From NCBI GenBank assembly GCA_964593925.1, contig CAZQKM010000001.1:1-64000 (forward strand): 64,000 nt of DNA. Reading direction: 5' to 3'. Within the stretch, counting starts at the first letter, position 1. The number at the start of each line of letters is the position of its first letter. The stretch is from Oleidesulfovibrio sp964593925 (lineage in GTDB: Bacteria; Desulfobacterota; Desulfovibrionia; Desulfovibrionales; Desulfovibrionaceae). A program made the position numbers and the translations under genes. This document shows, piece by piece, positions 24,865 through 34,488 of the stretch. The notes below the pieces were generated by a model. That model ran no database searches, was not told the DNA's origin, and worked only from the letters and a program-made list of their open reading frames with translations.

Positions 24865-26484
24865 ATGACAGATCTAACTTCCAGTATCGACAAGGCAAAA
24901 GCATTCTGGACACATATCAGCATGTCCCAGCGGGTGTTCATCGCCGGTCTGGCGCTTGTTGTGATAGCTATCTTTTTTTCCCTTATTCTCTGGCTCAACC
25001 AGCCAAACTACAAGGTGCTCTATTCCAAACTGGCACCCGAAGATGCCAACCGCGTGGTGAGCCTGCTGCAGGAGCAAAAAGTCAAATACGCTCTGGAAAA
25101 TGGCGGCAGCACCATCATGGTGCCAGCGAATCGTGTATATGACATGCGCCTTTTGGTCGCCGGCGAAGGATCACTTGTAGGGCAGGGCATTGGTTTTGAA
25201 ATATTTGACGTCATTAAGGTAGGACAGACTGATTTTGTACAAAAAATCAATTACCAAAGAGCCCTACAAGGCGAACTCGCCCGTACGATTGCTGAATTTC
25301 CTACGGTGGAAAGTGCACGTGTGCACTTGGTGATCCCGCACCGCAGCTTGTTTATCGAAGAGCAGGCCCAGCCCTCTGCTTCGGTAGTGCTACGCCTGCA
25401 AAGTAGAAAAAAAATGGAGGAAAAAGACGTCCAGTCCGTGGTCAACCTGGTGGCCATGTCTGTTGAAGGCCTTGATAAAGGAAAAATCTCCATTGCCGAC
25501 ACCTCTGGAAAAATTCTGTATTATCCTGTGGAAGAAACCTCCATCGAAGGCATGACCTCCACGCAAATGGGCCATAAACTGTCCATACAGCAAAACTTTG
25601 AGCGCCGCATTGAAGAATTGCTCTATCCTGTCATCGGTCCAGGAAAAGTTATCGCCAAGGTCAATGCCGATCTTGACTTTTCCCAAAGGACTATCCGCAA
25701 AAGGCTCTTTGACCCTGAAAAATCCGTAGTGCGTAGTGAAACGCGCAGCGAAGAAACGCGTAAGGGATCCTCAAACGTCAATGCCGGCGTGCCCGAAGCC
25801 AATTTCCGCGGTGATGGTATGTCCGGAGGAGCAAGTACTGAAGATTCCACACGAGAAACACGCAGTACAAACTATGAAATTAACGAAGAAGAAGAAAACA
25901 TCATCGCACCCGTGGGTCAACTTGACAGACTCAGTGTTGCGGTTATCGTTGACGGCACGTATGAAAAAAATGCAGACACAGGGGAATGGGTGTATATACC
26001 CCGCAGTGACGAAGAGTTGACGCGCATCCGCCAGCTTGTGGCAAGTGCCGTGGGGTTTGACCGTGCACGTGGCGATATGCTGGAAGTCAGCAGTATATCA
26101 TTTGGCGATCCTGACAGTGCCTTGGAGTTGTCTTTGGCCGAAGAGATCATGGACTACGCCTTGCGCCTCGGCAAGCCGCTGCTTAATGCGCTGCTGGTAT
26201 TCCTCTTCCTTATTATGGTCGTGCGTCCGGTCATCTTGGCCCTCATTCGCCCCAAGGTGGAAGGCGAAGTGGTAGAAGGGCTAGAAGGCTTGCCTACGGG
26301 AGAGGAACGTCTTGCCTTGGTGGAAAGCGAAGAAGACCTGTCCATGCTGGACGCGTTACGAAAAGTCGACGATATCAAAGCTCATGCCCTGCAACTTGCC
26401 GAACAAAATATGGAACAAGCCGCAAGTATCCTGAAAGGCTGGCTGAAAGAGACCGGAGGAAACAAAATTGGCGGAACAAGTTAA
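24865..26484 (+). CDS. fliF: FliF, MS-ring protein
   Basis: Protein of 539 residues with an N-terminal membrane segment (about 24-44), the ring-building periplasmic domain with KINYQRALQGELARTI and VHLVIP, a second membrane segment near residues 440-460, and a C-terminal cytoplasmic tail that binds FliG (last ~40 residues). The ATG at 24865 has GGAGGAG upstream; a TTG 12 bases earlier overlaps that site and is rejected. Its end overlaps fliG by 17 bases. Confidence 0.96.
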   Translation: MTDLTSSIDKAKAFWTHISMSQRVFIAGLALVVIAIFFSLILWLNQPNYKVLYSKLAPEDANRVVSLLQEQKVKYALENGGSTIMVPANRVYDMRLLVAGEGSLVGQGIGFEIFDVIKVGQTDFVQKINYQRALQGELARTIAEFPTVESARVHLVIPHRSLFIEEQAQPSASVVLRLQSRKKMEEKDVQSVVNLVAMSVEGLDKGKISIADTSGKILYYPVEETSIEGMTSTQMGHKLSIQQNFERRIEELLYPVIGPGKVIAKVNADLDFSQRTIRKRLFDPEKSVVRSETRSEETRKGSSNVNAGVPEANFRGDGMSGGASTEDSTRETRSTNYEINEEEENIIAPVGQLDRLSVAVIVDGTYEKNADTGEWVYIPRSDEELTRIRQLVASAVGFDRARGDMLEVSSISFGDPDSALELSLAEEIMDYALRLGKPLLNALLVFLFLIMVVRPVILALIRPKVEGEVVEGLEGLPTGEERLALVESEEDLSMLDALRKVDDIKAHALQLAEQNMEQAASILKGWLKETGGNKIGGTS

Positions 26485-27469
26485 CGGCCCCCATAAAACC
26501 GCCATACTCCTGCTTGCCATGGGAGACAAATTCACGGCGGATGTCTTCAAACGTATGGATCGGAACGAGATCACGGCGATCTCCAAAGCCATGGTTGAAC
26601 TTGGACCTGTGCCCAAAGAAGATGTAGAAGCGGTTTTGCGCGAATTTCACCATGCGCTGGTCAGCGGTAAAGAGCTGCTCGTCGGCGACAAGGAAATCGT
26701 CAAGCGTATGCTGATACAAAACCTTGATAACGACACCGCAAAATACATCATGGACACGTTATCCTTGGAATCTGGACCAGCGCCTTTCCGTGAACTGGAA
26801 AATGTCAGCCCTCGTATTCTGGCCCAGATTCTGCGTAACGAGCATCCGCAAACATTGGCACTCATCTTAGGACATCTGCAAGCCGAGCAGGCTGCCGAGC
26901 TTATCAGCAACTTGCCGGCAGGTGTACGCCCCGAAGTATTGATGCGCCTTGCCAAGCTTGAGGCCGTACCAGAAGACATGCTTATGGAAGTGGACAAGGT
27001 GCTACAAGCCCAGCTCATAGCCATGGGCGGAAAAGAAGGCAAAAAAGTTGGTGGTGTCCAGTCGGTTGCAGAAATTCTTAACGCCGTTGACCGAACCACA
27101 GAAGAAGAAGTGCTTTCGGAAATTGAAGAAGAGTCTTCACAAATGGCCGAAGATATCCGTAACCTTATGTTCGTATTTGAAGATGTTAATACCCTGGATG
27201 ATCGGTCAGTACGCGAGCTGATGAAAGAAATCAGTAACGAGGATATGACCATGGCGCTACGCGGCGCTTCTGACGACTTGAAGGAAAAATTCTTTAAGAA
27301 TATGTCAGAGCGCGCAGCCACCATGATCCGGGAAGACCTGGAAATTATGGGGCCCACACGACTTGCAGATGTGGAAGCAGCACAACAGAATATCGTCAAA
27401 GTCGTACGCAGGCTTGAAACCGAAGGCCGCATTGCCATAGGCCGTGGAGGTGGAGATGTCTTCATCTGA
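26468..27469 (+). CDS. fliG: FliG, flagellar rotor switch protein
   Basis: Protein of 333 residues starting at a TTG seven bases after GGAGGA, inside the end of fliF. The N-terminal FliF-binding domain, the middle domain with NEHPQTLALILGHL (the family EHPQ motif), and the C-terminal torque domain with MFVFEDVNTLDDRSVRELM are present. The charged residues that meet the stator (R and D/E in DDRSVRELM and the following helix) are conserved. The C-terminus overlaps fliH. Confidence 0.96.
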   Translation: MAEQVNGPHKTAILLLAMGDKFTADVFKRMDRNEITAISKAMVELGPVPKEDVEAVLREFHHALVSGKELLVGDKEIVKRMLIQNLDNDTAKYIMDTLSLESGPAPFRELENVSPRILAQILRNEHPQTLALILGHLQAEQAAELISNLPAGVRPEVLMRLAKLEAVPEDMLMEVDKVLQAQLIAMGGKEGKKVGGVQSVAEILNAVDRTTEEEVLSEIEEESSQMAEDIRNLMFVFEDVNTLDDRSVRELMKEISNEDMTMALRGASDDLKEKFFKNMSERAATMIREDLEIMGPTRLADVEAAQQNIVKVVRRLETEGRIAIGRGGGDVFI

Positions 27470-28196
27470 GCATACGCCCGTGAAACGTTGGGGTACTATA
27501 TTTACTGGTCCTGATCCTGCAGGAGAGCATACTCTTGCGCAGCTTGAGGGTAGCCGCAACTCGCCTCGGTGGGATGAAAAGACCGAAGTAGAGTACTTGG
27601 CACGCGTCCGAGCCCGGGCCGAAAAAAAAGCCCGGGATATCTTAAGCACAGCCTCACAGCAGGCGGATGCGTTGCGCCAAGAAGCCCATCGCCAAGGCTA
27701 CGAAGAAGGCATGGCACAGGCCCGTCAGGAATTGGAAGACTTCCGCGCTGCCACAGGAGACTCCGTGGCAGCCGTGCTTGGGGCCATTCGGGCACAATGC
27801 ACCACAGTATTTGACTCGTGGCGCAGCACTTTGATAGCACTTCTGCGTACGTCTGTACAACGGGCTGTGGGTATGCACCTTTCCCAAGAGCGCAACGCCC
27901 TGCTTGAAGCCATGTTTTCCAAGGCAGCCGAAGCGCTAGACAACCGCCGCGTGCTTACAATCAGGTGCAATCCCGAAGATGCCCCCGCCGTGGAAGACAT
28001 TGTGGCCGCGGCCAAAGAGCGTATGCCTGAACTGAAACGATGGAATGTATTAGCGGATAACACGGTGCAGCCGGGCGGGCTCAGTATTGACAATAACAAC
28101 GGCATGGCGCAAAGCACGCCGGAAAACAGACTGGCCATACTGGACGAAATTCTGTCACAGGTAGAGCTGCCCGCGACCCCACCGGAACACTCCTAG
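27456..28196 (+). CDS. fliH: FliH, export ATPase regulator/stator
   Basis: Protein of 246 residues. It shows a long charged helical region (EYLARVRARAEKKARDIL to EEGMAQARQELEDF, about residues 45-100) followed by a C-terminal domain similar to the V-type ATPase peripheral stalk, ending with the DNTVQPGGLSID motif found in FliH. It restrains and positions FliI. Start chosen at the ATG at 27456 with GGAGG five bases upstream, giving a 14-base overlap with fliG. Confidence 0.9.
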   Translation: MSSSEHTPVKRWGTIFTGPDPAGEHTLAQLEGSRNSPRWDEKTEVEYLARVRARAEKKARDILSTASQQADALRQEAHRQGYEEGMAQARQELEDFRAATGDSVAAVLGAIRAQCTTVFDSWRSTLIALLRTSVQRAVGMHLSQERNALLEAMFSKAAEALDNRRVLTIRCNPEDAPAVEDIVAAAKERMPELKRWNVLADNTVQPGGLSIDNNNGMAQSTPENRLAILDEILSQVELPATPPEHS

Positions 28197-28245
28197 CAAA
28201 TTTTGTGCGCCTGTCGGATATGCTGCTTTTAGGCGGAATAATACC

Positions 28246-29550
28246 ATGCATCCCGAATCTTGCTTACACCTTCTGCACGACGTGCAGCTTGTGGAAACAT
28301 ACGGCAAAGTCAACAAGGTCGTAGGTCTTGTGGCCGAGGGCTGTGGAATCAGAGCACCCCTAGGCGCGGTATGTCACATACTGCCCGAAGACGACATGCC
28401 CCCATTACCCGCCGAGGTGGTAGGTTTTCGTGACGGTAATGTGCTCTTTATGCCGTATGGCGACATGCGCGGCGTACAGGCGGGTAGCCTGATCCGCAAT
28501 ACCAGCATGCCTCCGCTTTTTCCTGTGGGCAAAGCGCTGCTGGGACACGCGTTTGATGCTTTTGGCAGGCCCATGGACGGCAGTGCCCCACCCCTTGCGG
28601 ACGCTCAAAACCCCATATATGCCCAGCCACCCAACCCGCTCACCCGCCCCCGCATTGATCAACCTCTGGACGTGGGCGTACGCGGTATCAACAGCCTGCT
28701 GACATTGGGCAAAGGACAGCGCGTGGGCATCATGGCAGGCTCTGGCGTAGGCAAGTCCACACTGCTGGGCATGATGGCCCGCTATACCGCAGCGGATGTT
28801 AATGTCATTGCGCTGATCGGCGAACGCGGACGCGAGGTTGTGGACTTTATGGAAAAAGACTTAGGCCCAGAGGGCATGGCCCGCTCCGTGCTTATCATTG
28901 CCACCAGCGACCAGTCACCGCTGATACGTATGCGCGCCGCATACGCGGCCACAGCCGTGGCAGAATATTTTCGTGATACCGGCAACGACGTATTACTGAT
29001 GATGGATTCTGTCACACGCTTTGCCATGGCCGCACGAGAAGTGGGGCTTGCCGTGGGAGAACCACCTACTACCAAAGGATATACCCCCACTGTCTTCGCG
29101 CAACTCCCCAAGCTTCTTGAACGAGCCGGGCGCAATGAGCACGGAACCATCACGGGCATTTATACCGTGCTCGTGGATGGCGACGACTTCAATGAACCCA
29201 TTGCAGATGCAGTACGCTCCATCCTGGACGGTCATATCGTGCTGACCCGCGAGCTTGCCGACCTTGGACACTACCCTGCCATTGATGTTCTCAAATCCAT
29301 TAGCCGTCTGCGTGCTGATATCTGCTCGCCCGAACATATCCAGGCCGGGCATAGCCTGACTCGGCACCTCGCCACGTTCCGTAAAGTTGAAGACATGATC
29401 AACATCGGAGCGTACACACAGGGAACCAACCCTGGCATAGACCAAGCCATTGCCATGGTCCCCCGCATCAATGCCTTTTTACAACAGGCTGTAGAAGATA
29501 GGCAACCTCTTGACTCCTGTCATGCCCAGCTGATGGCGCTTGTTGGCTAA
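28246..29550 (+). CDS. fliI: FliI, flagellum-specific export ATPase
   Basis: F1-beta-like ATPase of 434 residues that powers unfolding and export of flagellar proteins. The Walker A motif GSGVGKST is at about residues 166-173, the Walker B strand DVLLMMDSVTRFA near 247-259, and GEPPTTKGYTP follows. It comes 49 bases after fliH and is the last recognisable gene of this operon. The usual next gene, fliJ, is not found here. Confidence 0.96.
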   Translation: MHPESCLHLLHDVQLVETYGKVNKVVGLVAEGCGIRAPLGAVCHILPEDDMPPLPAEVVGFRDGNVLFMPYGDMRGVQAGSLIRNTSMPPLFPVGKALLGHAFDAFGRPMDGSAPPLADAQNPIYAQPPNPLTRPRIDQPLDVGVRGINSLLTLGKGQRVGIMAGSGVGKSTLLGMMARYTAADVNVIALIGERGREVVDFMEKDLGPEGMARSVLIIATSDQSPLIRMRAAYAATAVAEYFRDTGNDVLLMMDSVTRFAMAAREVGLAVGEPPTTKGYTPTVFAQLPKLLERAGRNEHGTITGIYTVLVDGDDFNEPIADAVRSILDGHIVLTRELADLGHYPAIDVLKSISRLRADICSPEHIQAGHSLTRHLATFRKVEDMINIGAYTQGTNPGIDQAIAMVPRINAFLQQAVEDRQPLDSCHAQLMALVG

Positions 29551-29731
29551 GCCCTGCATCTGTATTTTTTTTCATTATTCTCTCATTACAATATGGGAAC
29601 ACCTGCTTTACATATTTATAAATTCTGATACTTTTTCCAGGCACCTGGATGCGGCCTGCCGCATGGTGCCCATTGATGTACCGCCGCCTCTCCTACCCGT
29701 TATCCGTCTGCAACTACACTTGGAGGAAGCC

Positions 29732-30154
29732 ATGCGTACCCGTATGGATCGCTTACGACATATGCTATTTTTTGAAGGCATACTCATGCTGCTGCTCATT
29801 GTGATCCTGCCCCCCCTGCTACAAGTGTCCATGCAAAAAATCGGCCTGCTCAGCGTTGTCACAAGCATTCTGGCAATGGGCTCAAACTATGCGTATAATG
29901 TATTCTTTGATCACATACTGCTGACTCTGGGCAAACCCATTCTACCTCGTCCCTTTATTACTCGTGCCATACATGCCCTAGGCTTTGAGCTGCTTTTTGC
30001 TCTGCTTACCATCCCGCTCATCATGTGGTGGCTTCATTTTTCCCTGCTCGAAGCCCTGCTGTACGATGTAGGTTTCCTTGTGGGCATCCCTGTCTATGCC
30101 TTCATCTACAACTGGGCATACGACAAAATATTCCCTTTACCACAAGGTAGATAG
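29732..30154 (+). CDS. PACE-family (chlorhexidine-type) efflux protein
   Basis: Small membrane protein of 140 residues with four membrane segments in two matching pairs. The paired motifs of the proteobacterial antimicrobial compound efflux family are clear: RMDRLRHMLFFEG, then NYAYNVFFD, then HALGFELL, then YNWAYDKIFP. Members export biguanides and other cationic biocides, and some export short-chain diamines, which may be the native role. The ATG at 29732 has GGAGG six bases upstream. It follows fliI by 181 bases and appears unrelated to motility. Confidence 0.88.
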   Translation: MRTRMDRLRHMLFFEGILMLLLIVILPPLLQVSMQKIGLLSVVTSILAMGSNYAYNVFFDHILLTLGKPILPRPFITRAIHALGFELLFALLTIPLIMWWLHFSLLEALLYDVGFLVGIPVYAFIYNWAYDKIFPLPQGR

Positions 30155-30305
30155 CCTTGCCCACAACACTGCCCCTCAGCCTGCCGGATATGCCTGTTCG
30201 ACAACAGATAGCCTCCACTATGCTTTTTGCCCCATTTGGGGTATCGTGTAGCGGTAGTTGCACTGATGTATAGCATTCGTCCCCAGGCCCCGGAGGCGCG
30301 ACACC

Positions 30306-30548
30306 ATGAAATATATTGTCTTTGAAGACTTTTCCGGCAAGCCCGTGCCCTTTATTTTTCCACATAAAGTGGAGCATAGCGACATGCGCGAACAAATGCC
30401 TTACGCGCGCGTACTTTCCGCTGGCTATGTCTGCCTGCAAGAAACTGGCTTTCAGTGCCATGGCAGTGCCCCGGACTTGCAAGTCAGTGCCCAAGAGCAG
30501 GATGCAGCGCTGATTTCCGATTTTTTTCTACAGAATATGTTTAAATAG
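30306..30548 (+). CDS. Small protein of unknown function (80 residues)
   Basis: Predicted soluble 80-residue protein beginning MKYIVFEDFSG. The start is supported by GGAGG upstream, and codon use looks like that of its neighbours. It has two cysteines (about residues 43 and 51) and several histidines, but no motif I recognise. The gene ends eight bases before cbiA, so the two may be co-transcribed. Confidence 0.7.
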   Translation: MKYIVFEDFSGKPVPFIFPHKVEHSDMREQMPYARVLSAGYVCLQETGFQCHGSAPDLQVSAQEQDAALISDFFLQNMFK

Positions 30549-30556
30549 CAGGCAAT

Positions 30557-32059
30557 ATGGCACCCATTGTCACCGTGGCCGGCACCCATAGCGGATGCGG
30601 AAAAACCACAGTCAGCCTTGCTCTAATGGCAGCCATGCGCTGCAGGGGCCTGCGGGTACAACCATTCAAGGCAGGACCAGATTTCATTGATCCCGGGCAT
30701 CACAGCCATATTGCCAGGCATACAAGTCACAATCTTGATGGGTGGATGATGGGGCGTGATGCTTGTATACGGGTTGCCGGACGCGCCCTTGAAGACCTTG
30801 CTTCCCCCAGCCATACCGTACTTGGCATCCTGGAAGGTGTCATGGGCTTGTTTGACGGCGCATCTGGCGCAGGTGAGGCCGGTTCCACTGCAGAGCTTGC
30901 AAAATGGCTGAATGCCCCAGTAATTCTCGTTGTGGACGCTCGCTCCATGGCACGCTCCGTTGCAGCACTCGTTACCGGATTTGTTGCTTTTGACCCGAAC
31001 CTGCCTCTGGCGGGGGTGGTATTCAACAGGGTAGGCAGCCAAAATCACCAACAAATCATTACCGAGGCTATGCACGCCACCTGCCCACAGGTCAAACTCT
31101 TGGGCTTTTTGCCCCGTAATGATGACATTACCCTCGCCTCGCGTCACTTGGGATTAACCACAACCCATGACACGCCCATAGCACCAGCCACACAACAGAC
31201 CCTTGCCCAATGGCTGGAATCCGCCATAGATCTTGATGCGTTGCTGAACAGCCTACCCACAAGTACTCCGGCCCTCTCCTTTGCCCATGGTGATACGCCT
31301 TTCCACGTACCGGGTGCCCTCGCAAAAAAGCCCATTGCCCCTCCGGCTTCCCGCCCCAAGGTACGCATCGGCATTGCCCAAGATGAAGCCTTTTGCTTCA
31401 CCTACGCAGAAAACCTGTATCTGCTAGTCCAGGCAGGCGCCCGGCTTGTGCCTTTTTCACCCCTACATGACCGTAGACTGCCAAGCTGTCTCCATGGCCT
31501 GTATCTCGGGGGGGGGTACCCCGAGTTGTATGCACCTGCGCTGGCAAAAAACAGTGACATGCGGCAGGCCATACTCGAATTTTCCATGAAGAACGGCATT
31601 ATCTATGCTGAATGCGGGGGGTTTATGTACCTGATGCAGCACCTTCAGGATGCAGAAGGCACTCTCTGGCCCCTGTGTGGCTGCCTGCCCTTTGCTTGTG
31701 CCTTAGACAAACGCTTCCGTGCACTGGGCTACCGACAGGTGCAGACCCTCGCCTCCTCTCTACTGGGACCCGAGGGTACCAGCATACGTGGCCATGAATT
31801 CCACTACTCATACATTCTGCCACCTGAGCATGTACACAGCCATATCGACCATGATCTGCCAAAGACCATATACCAGATCACAGATCGCGCCGGTCGCCCC
31901 ATCCCCCCACAGCCCGGCACGCATACCCCTCTCTCCGCAGAGGGCTTCTCCCTGCGCGCCACACTGGGATCATATGTACACCTACATTTTGCCTCAAACC
32001 CTGCGGCTGCCCACTCTTTGGTAGACGCATGCCGTCAATCAGATACCATAACCTCATGA
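30557..32059 (+). CDS. cbiA: Cobyrinate a,c-diamide synthase
   Basis: Protein of 500 residues in two parts. The N-terminal ATPase of the dethiobiotin-synthase type has the P-loop GTHSGCGKTT at about residues 8-17 and PFKAGPDFIDPGHH. The C-terminal glutamine amidotransferase has LYLGGGYPEL, the nucleophilic Cys in YAECGGFMYLM and the HEFHYS histidines. It amidates two side chains of cobyrinate in anaerobic cobalamin synthesis; close relatives act on other tetrapyrroles. Its stop overlaps the proposed cbiC start as ATGA. Confidence 0.92.
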   Translation: MAPIVTVAGTHSGCGKTTVSLALMAAMRCRGLRVQPFKAGPDFIDPGHHSHIARHTSHNLDGWMMGRDACIRVAGRALEDLASPSHTVLGILEGVMGLFDGASGAGEAGSTAELAKWLNAPVILVVDARSMARSVAALVTGFVAFDPNLPLAGVVFNRVGSQNHQQIITEAMHATCPQVKLLGFLPRNDDITLASRHLGLTTTHDTPIAPATQQTLAQWLESAIDLDALLNSLPTSTPALSFAHGDTPFHVPGALAKKPIAPPASRPKVRIGIAQDEAFCFTYAENLYLLVQAGARLVPFSPLHDRRLPSCLHGLYLGGGYPELYAPALAKNSDMRQAILEFSMKNGIIYAECGGFMYLMQHLQDAEGTLWPLCGCLPFACALDKRFRALGYRQVQTLASSLLGPEGTSIRGHEFHYSYILPPEHVHSHIDHDLPKTIYQITDRAGRPIPPQPGTHTPLSAEGFSLRATLGSYVHLHFASNPAAAHSLVDACRQSDTITS

Positions 32060-32748
32060 ATCATGGCTACATACAAGCACTCACTTGCACAGGACTTTTT
32101 ATGGATACTCCAAAACTACAGCCCTACGTCACCCCAGATGCTATTGAAACACGCTCTTTTGAAATCATTGATGCAGAAGCACCCAAACCCCGTCCCTTCA
32201 ACGGTGCCGAATGGGAAATCGCTCGGAGGTTAATCCATACCAGCGCAGACTTTGACCTGCTGCATCACCTGCACATTCATCCTCAGGCCGTCACAGCGGG
32301 CATCCACGCCCTGCAAGGGGGCTGTAACATTTTTACCGATACTGAAATGCTCCGTTGCGGTATTCCGGTACGACGCCTGCACCCGCTGGGGTGCAGCATC
32401 AGCTGCCTGATGAATCACCCCACCGTTTGTAAGGCTGCCCAACAAAACGGTACCACGCGTGCCCATGCCGCCATGGATGCCATTGCAGACAGTCTTGCCG
32501 GGGCCATTGTGGCTATTGGCAATGCTCCCACCGCACTCATCCGCTTGGCAGAGCACCTTGCACAAGGCAAGCCCGCCCCCGCACTGGTCGTGGGCATGCC
32601 GGTCGGCTTTGTAAACGCCGCGGAATCAAAAGCCCTTTTCATGCAACAAAGCCCAGTGCCATGGATTACCATTGCCGGGCGCAAAGGCGGTTCTCCCCTT
32701 GCCGCGGCCACGGTTAACGCCCTGGCTACTCTGGCTCTACGGAAGTGA
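32056..32748 (+). CDS. cbiC: Cobalt-precorrin-8 methylmutase
   Basis: Enzyme of about 230 residues that moves a methyl group from C11 to C12 on the corrin ring. Family marks are ARRLIHTSADFDL with the catalytic His, the FTDTEMLRCGI stretch, AIGNAPTAL and VVGMPVGFVNAAESK. The ATG at 32056 forms an ATGA overlap with cbiA, which is why it was chosen; an ATG at 32101 would give the more usual length of 215. No other corrin genes are next to it, so the pathway is scattered. Confidence 0.92.
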   Translation: MNHGYIQALTCTGLFMDTPKLQPYVTPDAIETRSFEIIDAEAPKPRPFNGAEWEIARRLIHTSADFDLLHHLHIHPQAVTAGIHALQGGCNIFTDTEMLRCGIPVRRLHPLGCSISCLMNHPTVCKAAQQNGTTRAHAAMDAIADSLAGAIVAIGNAPTALIRLAEHLAQGKPAPALVVGMPVGFVNAAESKALFMQQSPVPWITIAGRKGGSPLAAATVNALATLALRK

Positions 32749-32910
32749 CATTCCTCCAAAGCCCTATACCCGCCTTGCGGGCAAGCAGACAGGCAAAGAG
32801 CCGGGTCATGGGCAATACTCTTATTACACGCTGGAGATAAAAACATGCGTACTCACACAACTTTTGCTGTATACTTGCCACAAGTAGATACAACATATTA
32901 AGGTAGCAAT

Positions 32911-34488
32911 ATGACTAACGAAATACATAACGACTCTCCCACACTACCAGCACAGGACGATCCCGCCGTCCGTATGTCCACTGAACTGACCCATGTGGAT
33001 GAACCGCAAAACGCATTACCACCTGCCTCATTTGCCGAGTTGCCCCCTTCCATACACCAAGCCGCTGCCCATGCAGGTTGGAAGAGCCTCATGCCTGTAC
33101 AGCAACATGCCATCCCATATATTCTGCACCGCCGGGATCTTATGGTCCAATCCCGCACCGGTAGCGGCAAAACAGGTGCCTACCTTTTACCACTTATAGA
33201 GCGCATTGATCCTAAACGTAGCGAATGCCAGGCCCTTGTCATGGTGCCCACCCGGGAACTTGCGTTGCAAGTGGAACATGAAGCGCACACGCTCTACCAA
33301 GACTGTGGCATCCGCACTGCCGCTGTATACGGTGGCGTAGGTTACGGCAAACAGACAGAAGCGCTGACCTCCGGTGTACATCTTGTGGTGGGCACCCCTG
33401 GTCGTGTGCTTGATCACTTGCTACGTCGCAATGTTACGCTTGAAGCGCTACGCGTCCTACTCTTTGATGAGGCAGACCGTATGCTCTCCATTGGATTTTA
33501 TCCGGATATGAAGGAAGTACAGCGTTACCTGCCCCGCAGGCGCATCAGCACCTATCTTTTTTCCGCCACATATCCACCACATGTCGTTCGCCTAGCCGGT
33601 GAATTTTTGCATGATCCGCAAATGCTCAGCCTCAGCCATGCGCAAGTGCATATCAGCCAGACACCGCATGCCTATTATGAATGCAAACCCATGGAAAAAG
33701 ACCGCGTGCTCATGCGGATCATTGAAATGGAAAACCCTGCATCAGCAATCATTTTTTGCAATACAAAAGTCAATGTGCACTATGTGGCCGCTGTCCTGCA
33801 GGGATTTGGCTACAATGCAGACGCCCTTTCCGCAGATCTATCGCAGAGCAAACGCGAGCAGGTGCTCACACGCGCACGCAACGGGCAGATACGCTTCCTA
33901 GTGGCAACGGATGTCGCTGCTCGCGGCATTGACATCCCGGACCTGTCGCATGTGTTTTTATATGAACCGCCCGAAGACCACGAGTCCTATATCCACCGTG
34001 CCGGGCGCACTGGTCGTGCTGGTGCCGGGGGCGAAGTTATCTCACTGGTAGACATTATGCAAAAACTCGAATTGCATCGCATCGCCAAGCACTACCAGAT
34101 AGATCTACAACACCGCCCCACCCCAACAGAAGATGATGTGGCGCAAGTGGCCTCCGAGCGCATGACCGCCCTCTTGGAAAGCACGCTCCGCTCACGTTCT
34201 GCGCTACAAAAAGAACGTATGCGTCGCTTCATCCCCATGTTACGCCAGATTGCCGATGATGCAGACCAGATGCAGGTGGTGGCCATGCTCATTGATGATC
34301 TATATCAACAATCGCTGCATGCACCACCGCCCACCCCCTCATCCAAGCCACAAAAACCTACTTCAGAAACAGACCGCTCCACTTCCAGAACCACCCGTGG
34401 CCGAGGACGTGCCGGTGGCACACCGGGGTCTCAGGAGGCTCCAGCCAAGCAAAACAGGCGACGTAAAAAAAAACCACACTCTTCCTGA
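32911..34488 (+). CDS. DEAD-box ATP-dependent RNA helicase
   Basis: Helicase of 525 residues. In order: Q motif region, motif I SRTGSGKT, PTRELA, TPGR, DEAD (FDEADRML), SAT (FSATYPP), the C-terminal RecA domain with FCNTKVNVH and RGIDIPD, and HRAGRTGRAG. The last ~60 residues are basic and Arg/Lys/Pro-rich, as in helicases that bind ribosomal or cold-shock RNA. AAGG lies close to the ATG. The 160-base upstream region may be a leader, as is common for cold-induced helicases, but I see no specific element. Confidence 0.93.
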   Translation: MTNEIHNDSPTLPAQDDPAVRMSTELTHVDEPQNALPPASFAELPPSIHQAAAHAGWKSLMPVQQHAIPYILHRRDLMVQSRTGSGKTGAYLLPLIERIDPKRSECQALVMVPTRELALQVEHEAHTLYQDCGIRTAAVYGGVGYGKQTEALTSGVHLVVGTPGRVLDHLLRRNVTLEALRVLLFDEADRMLSIGFYPDMKEVQRYLPRRRISTYLFSATYPPHVVRLAGEFLHDPQMLSLSHAQVHISQTPHAYYECKPMEKDRVLMRIIEMENPASAIIFCNTKVNVHYVAAVLQGFGYNADALSADLSQSKREQVLTRARNGQIRFLVATDVAARGIDIPDLSHVFLYEPPEDHESYIHRAGRTGRAGAGGEVISLVDIMQKLELHRIAKHYQIDLQHRPTPTEDDVAQVASERMTALLESTLRSRSALQKERMRRFIPMLRQIADDADQMQVVAMLIDDLYQQSLHAPPPTPSSKPQKPTSETDRSTSRTTRGRGRAGGTPGSQEAPAKQNRRRKKKPHSS

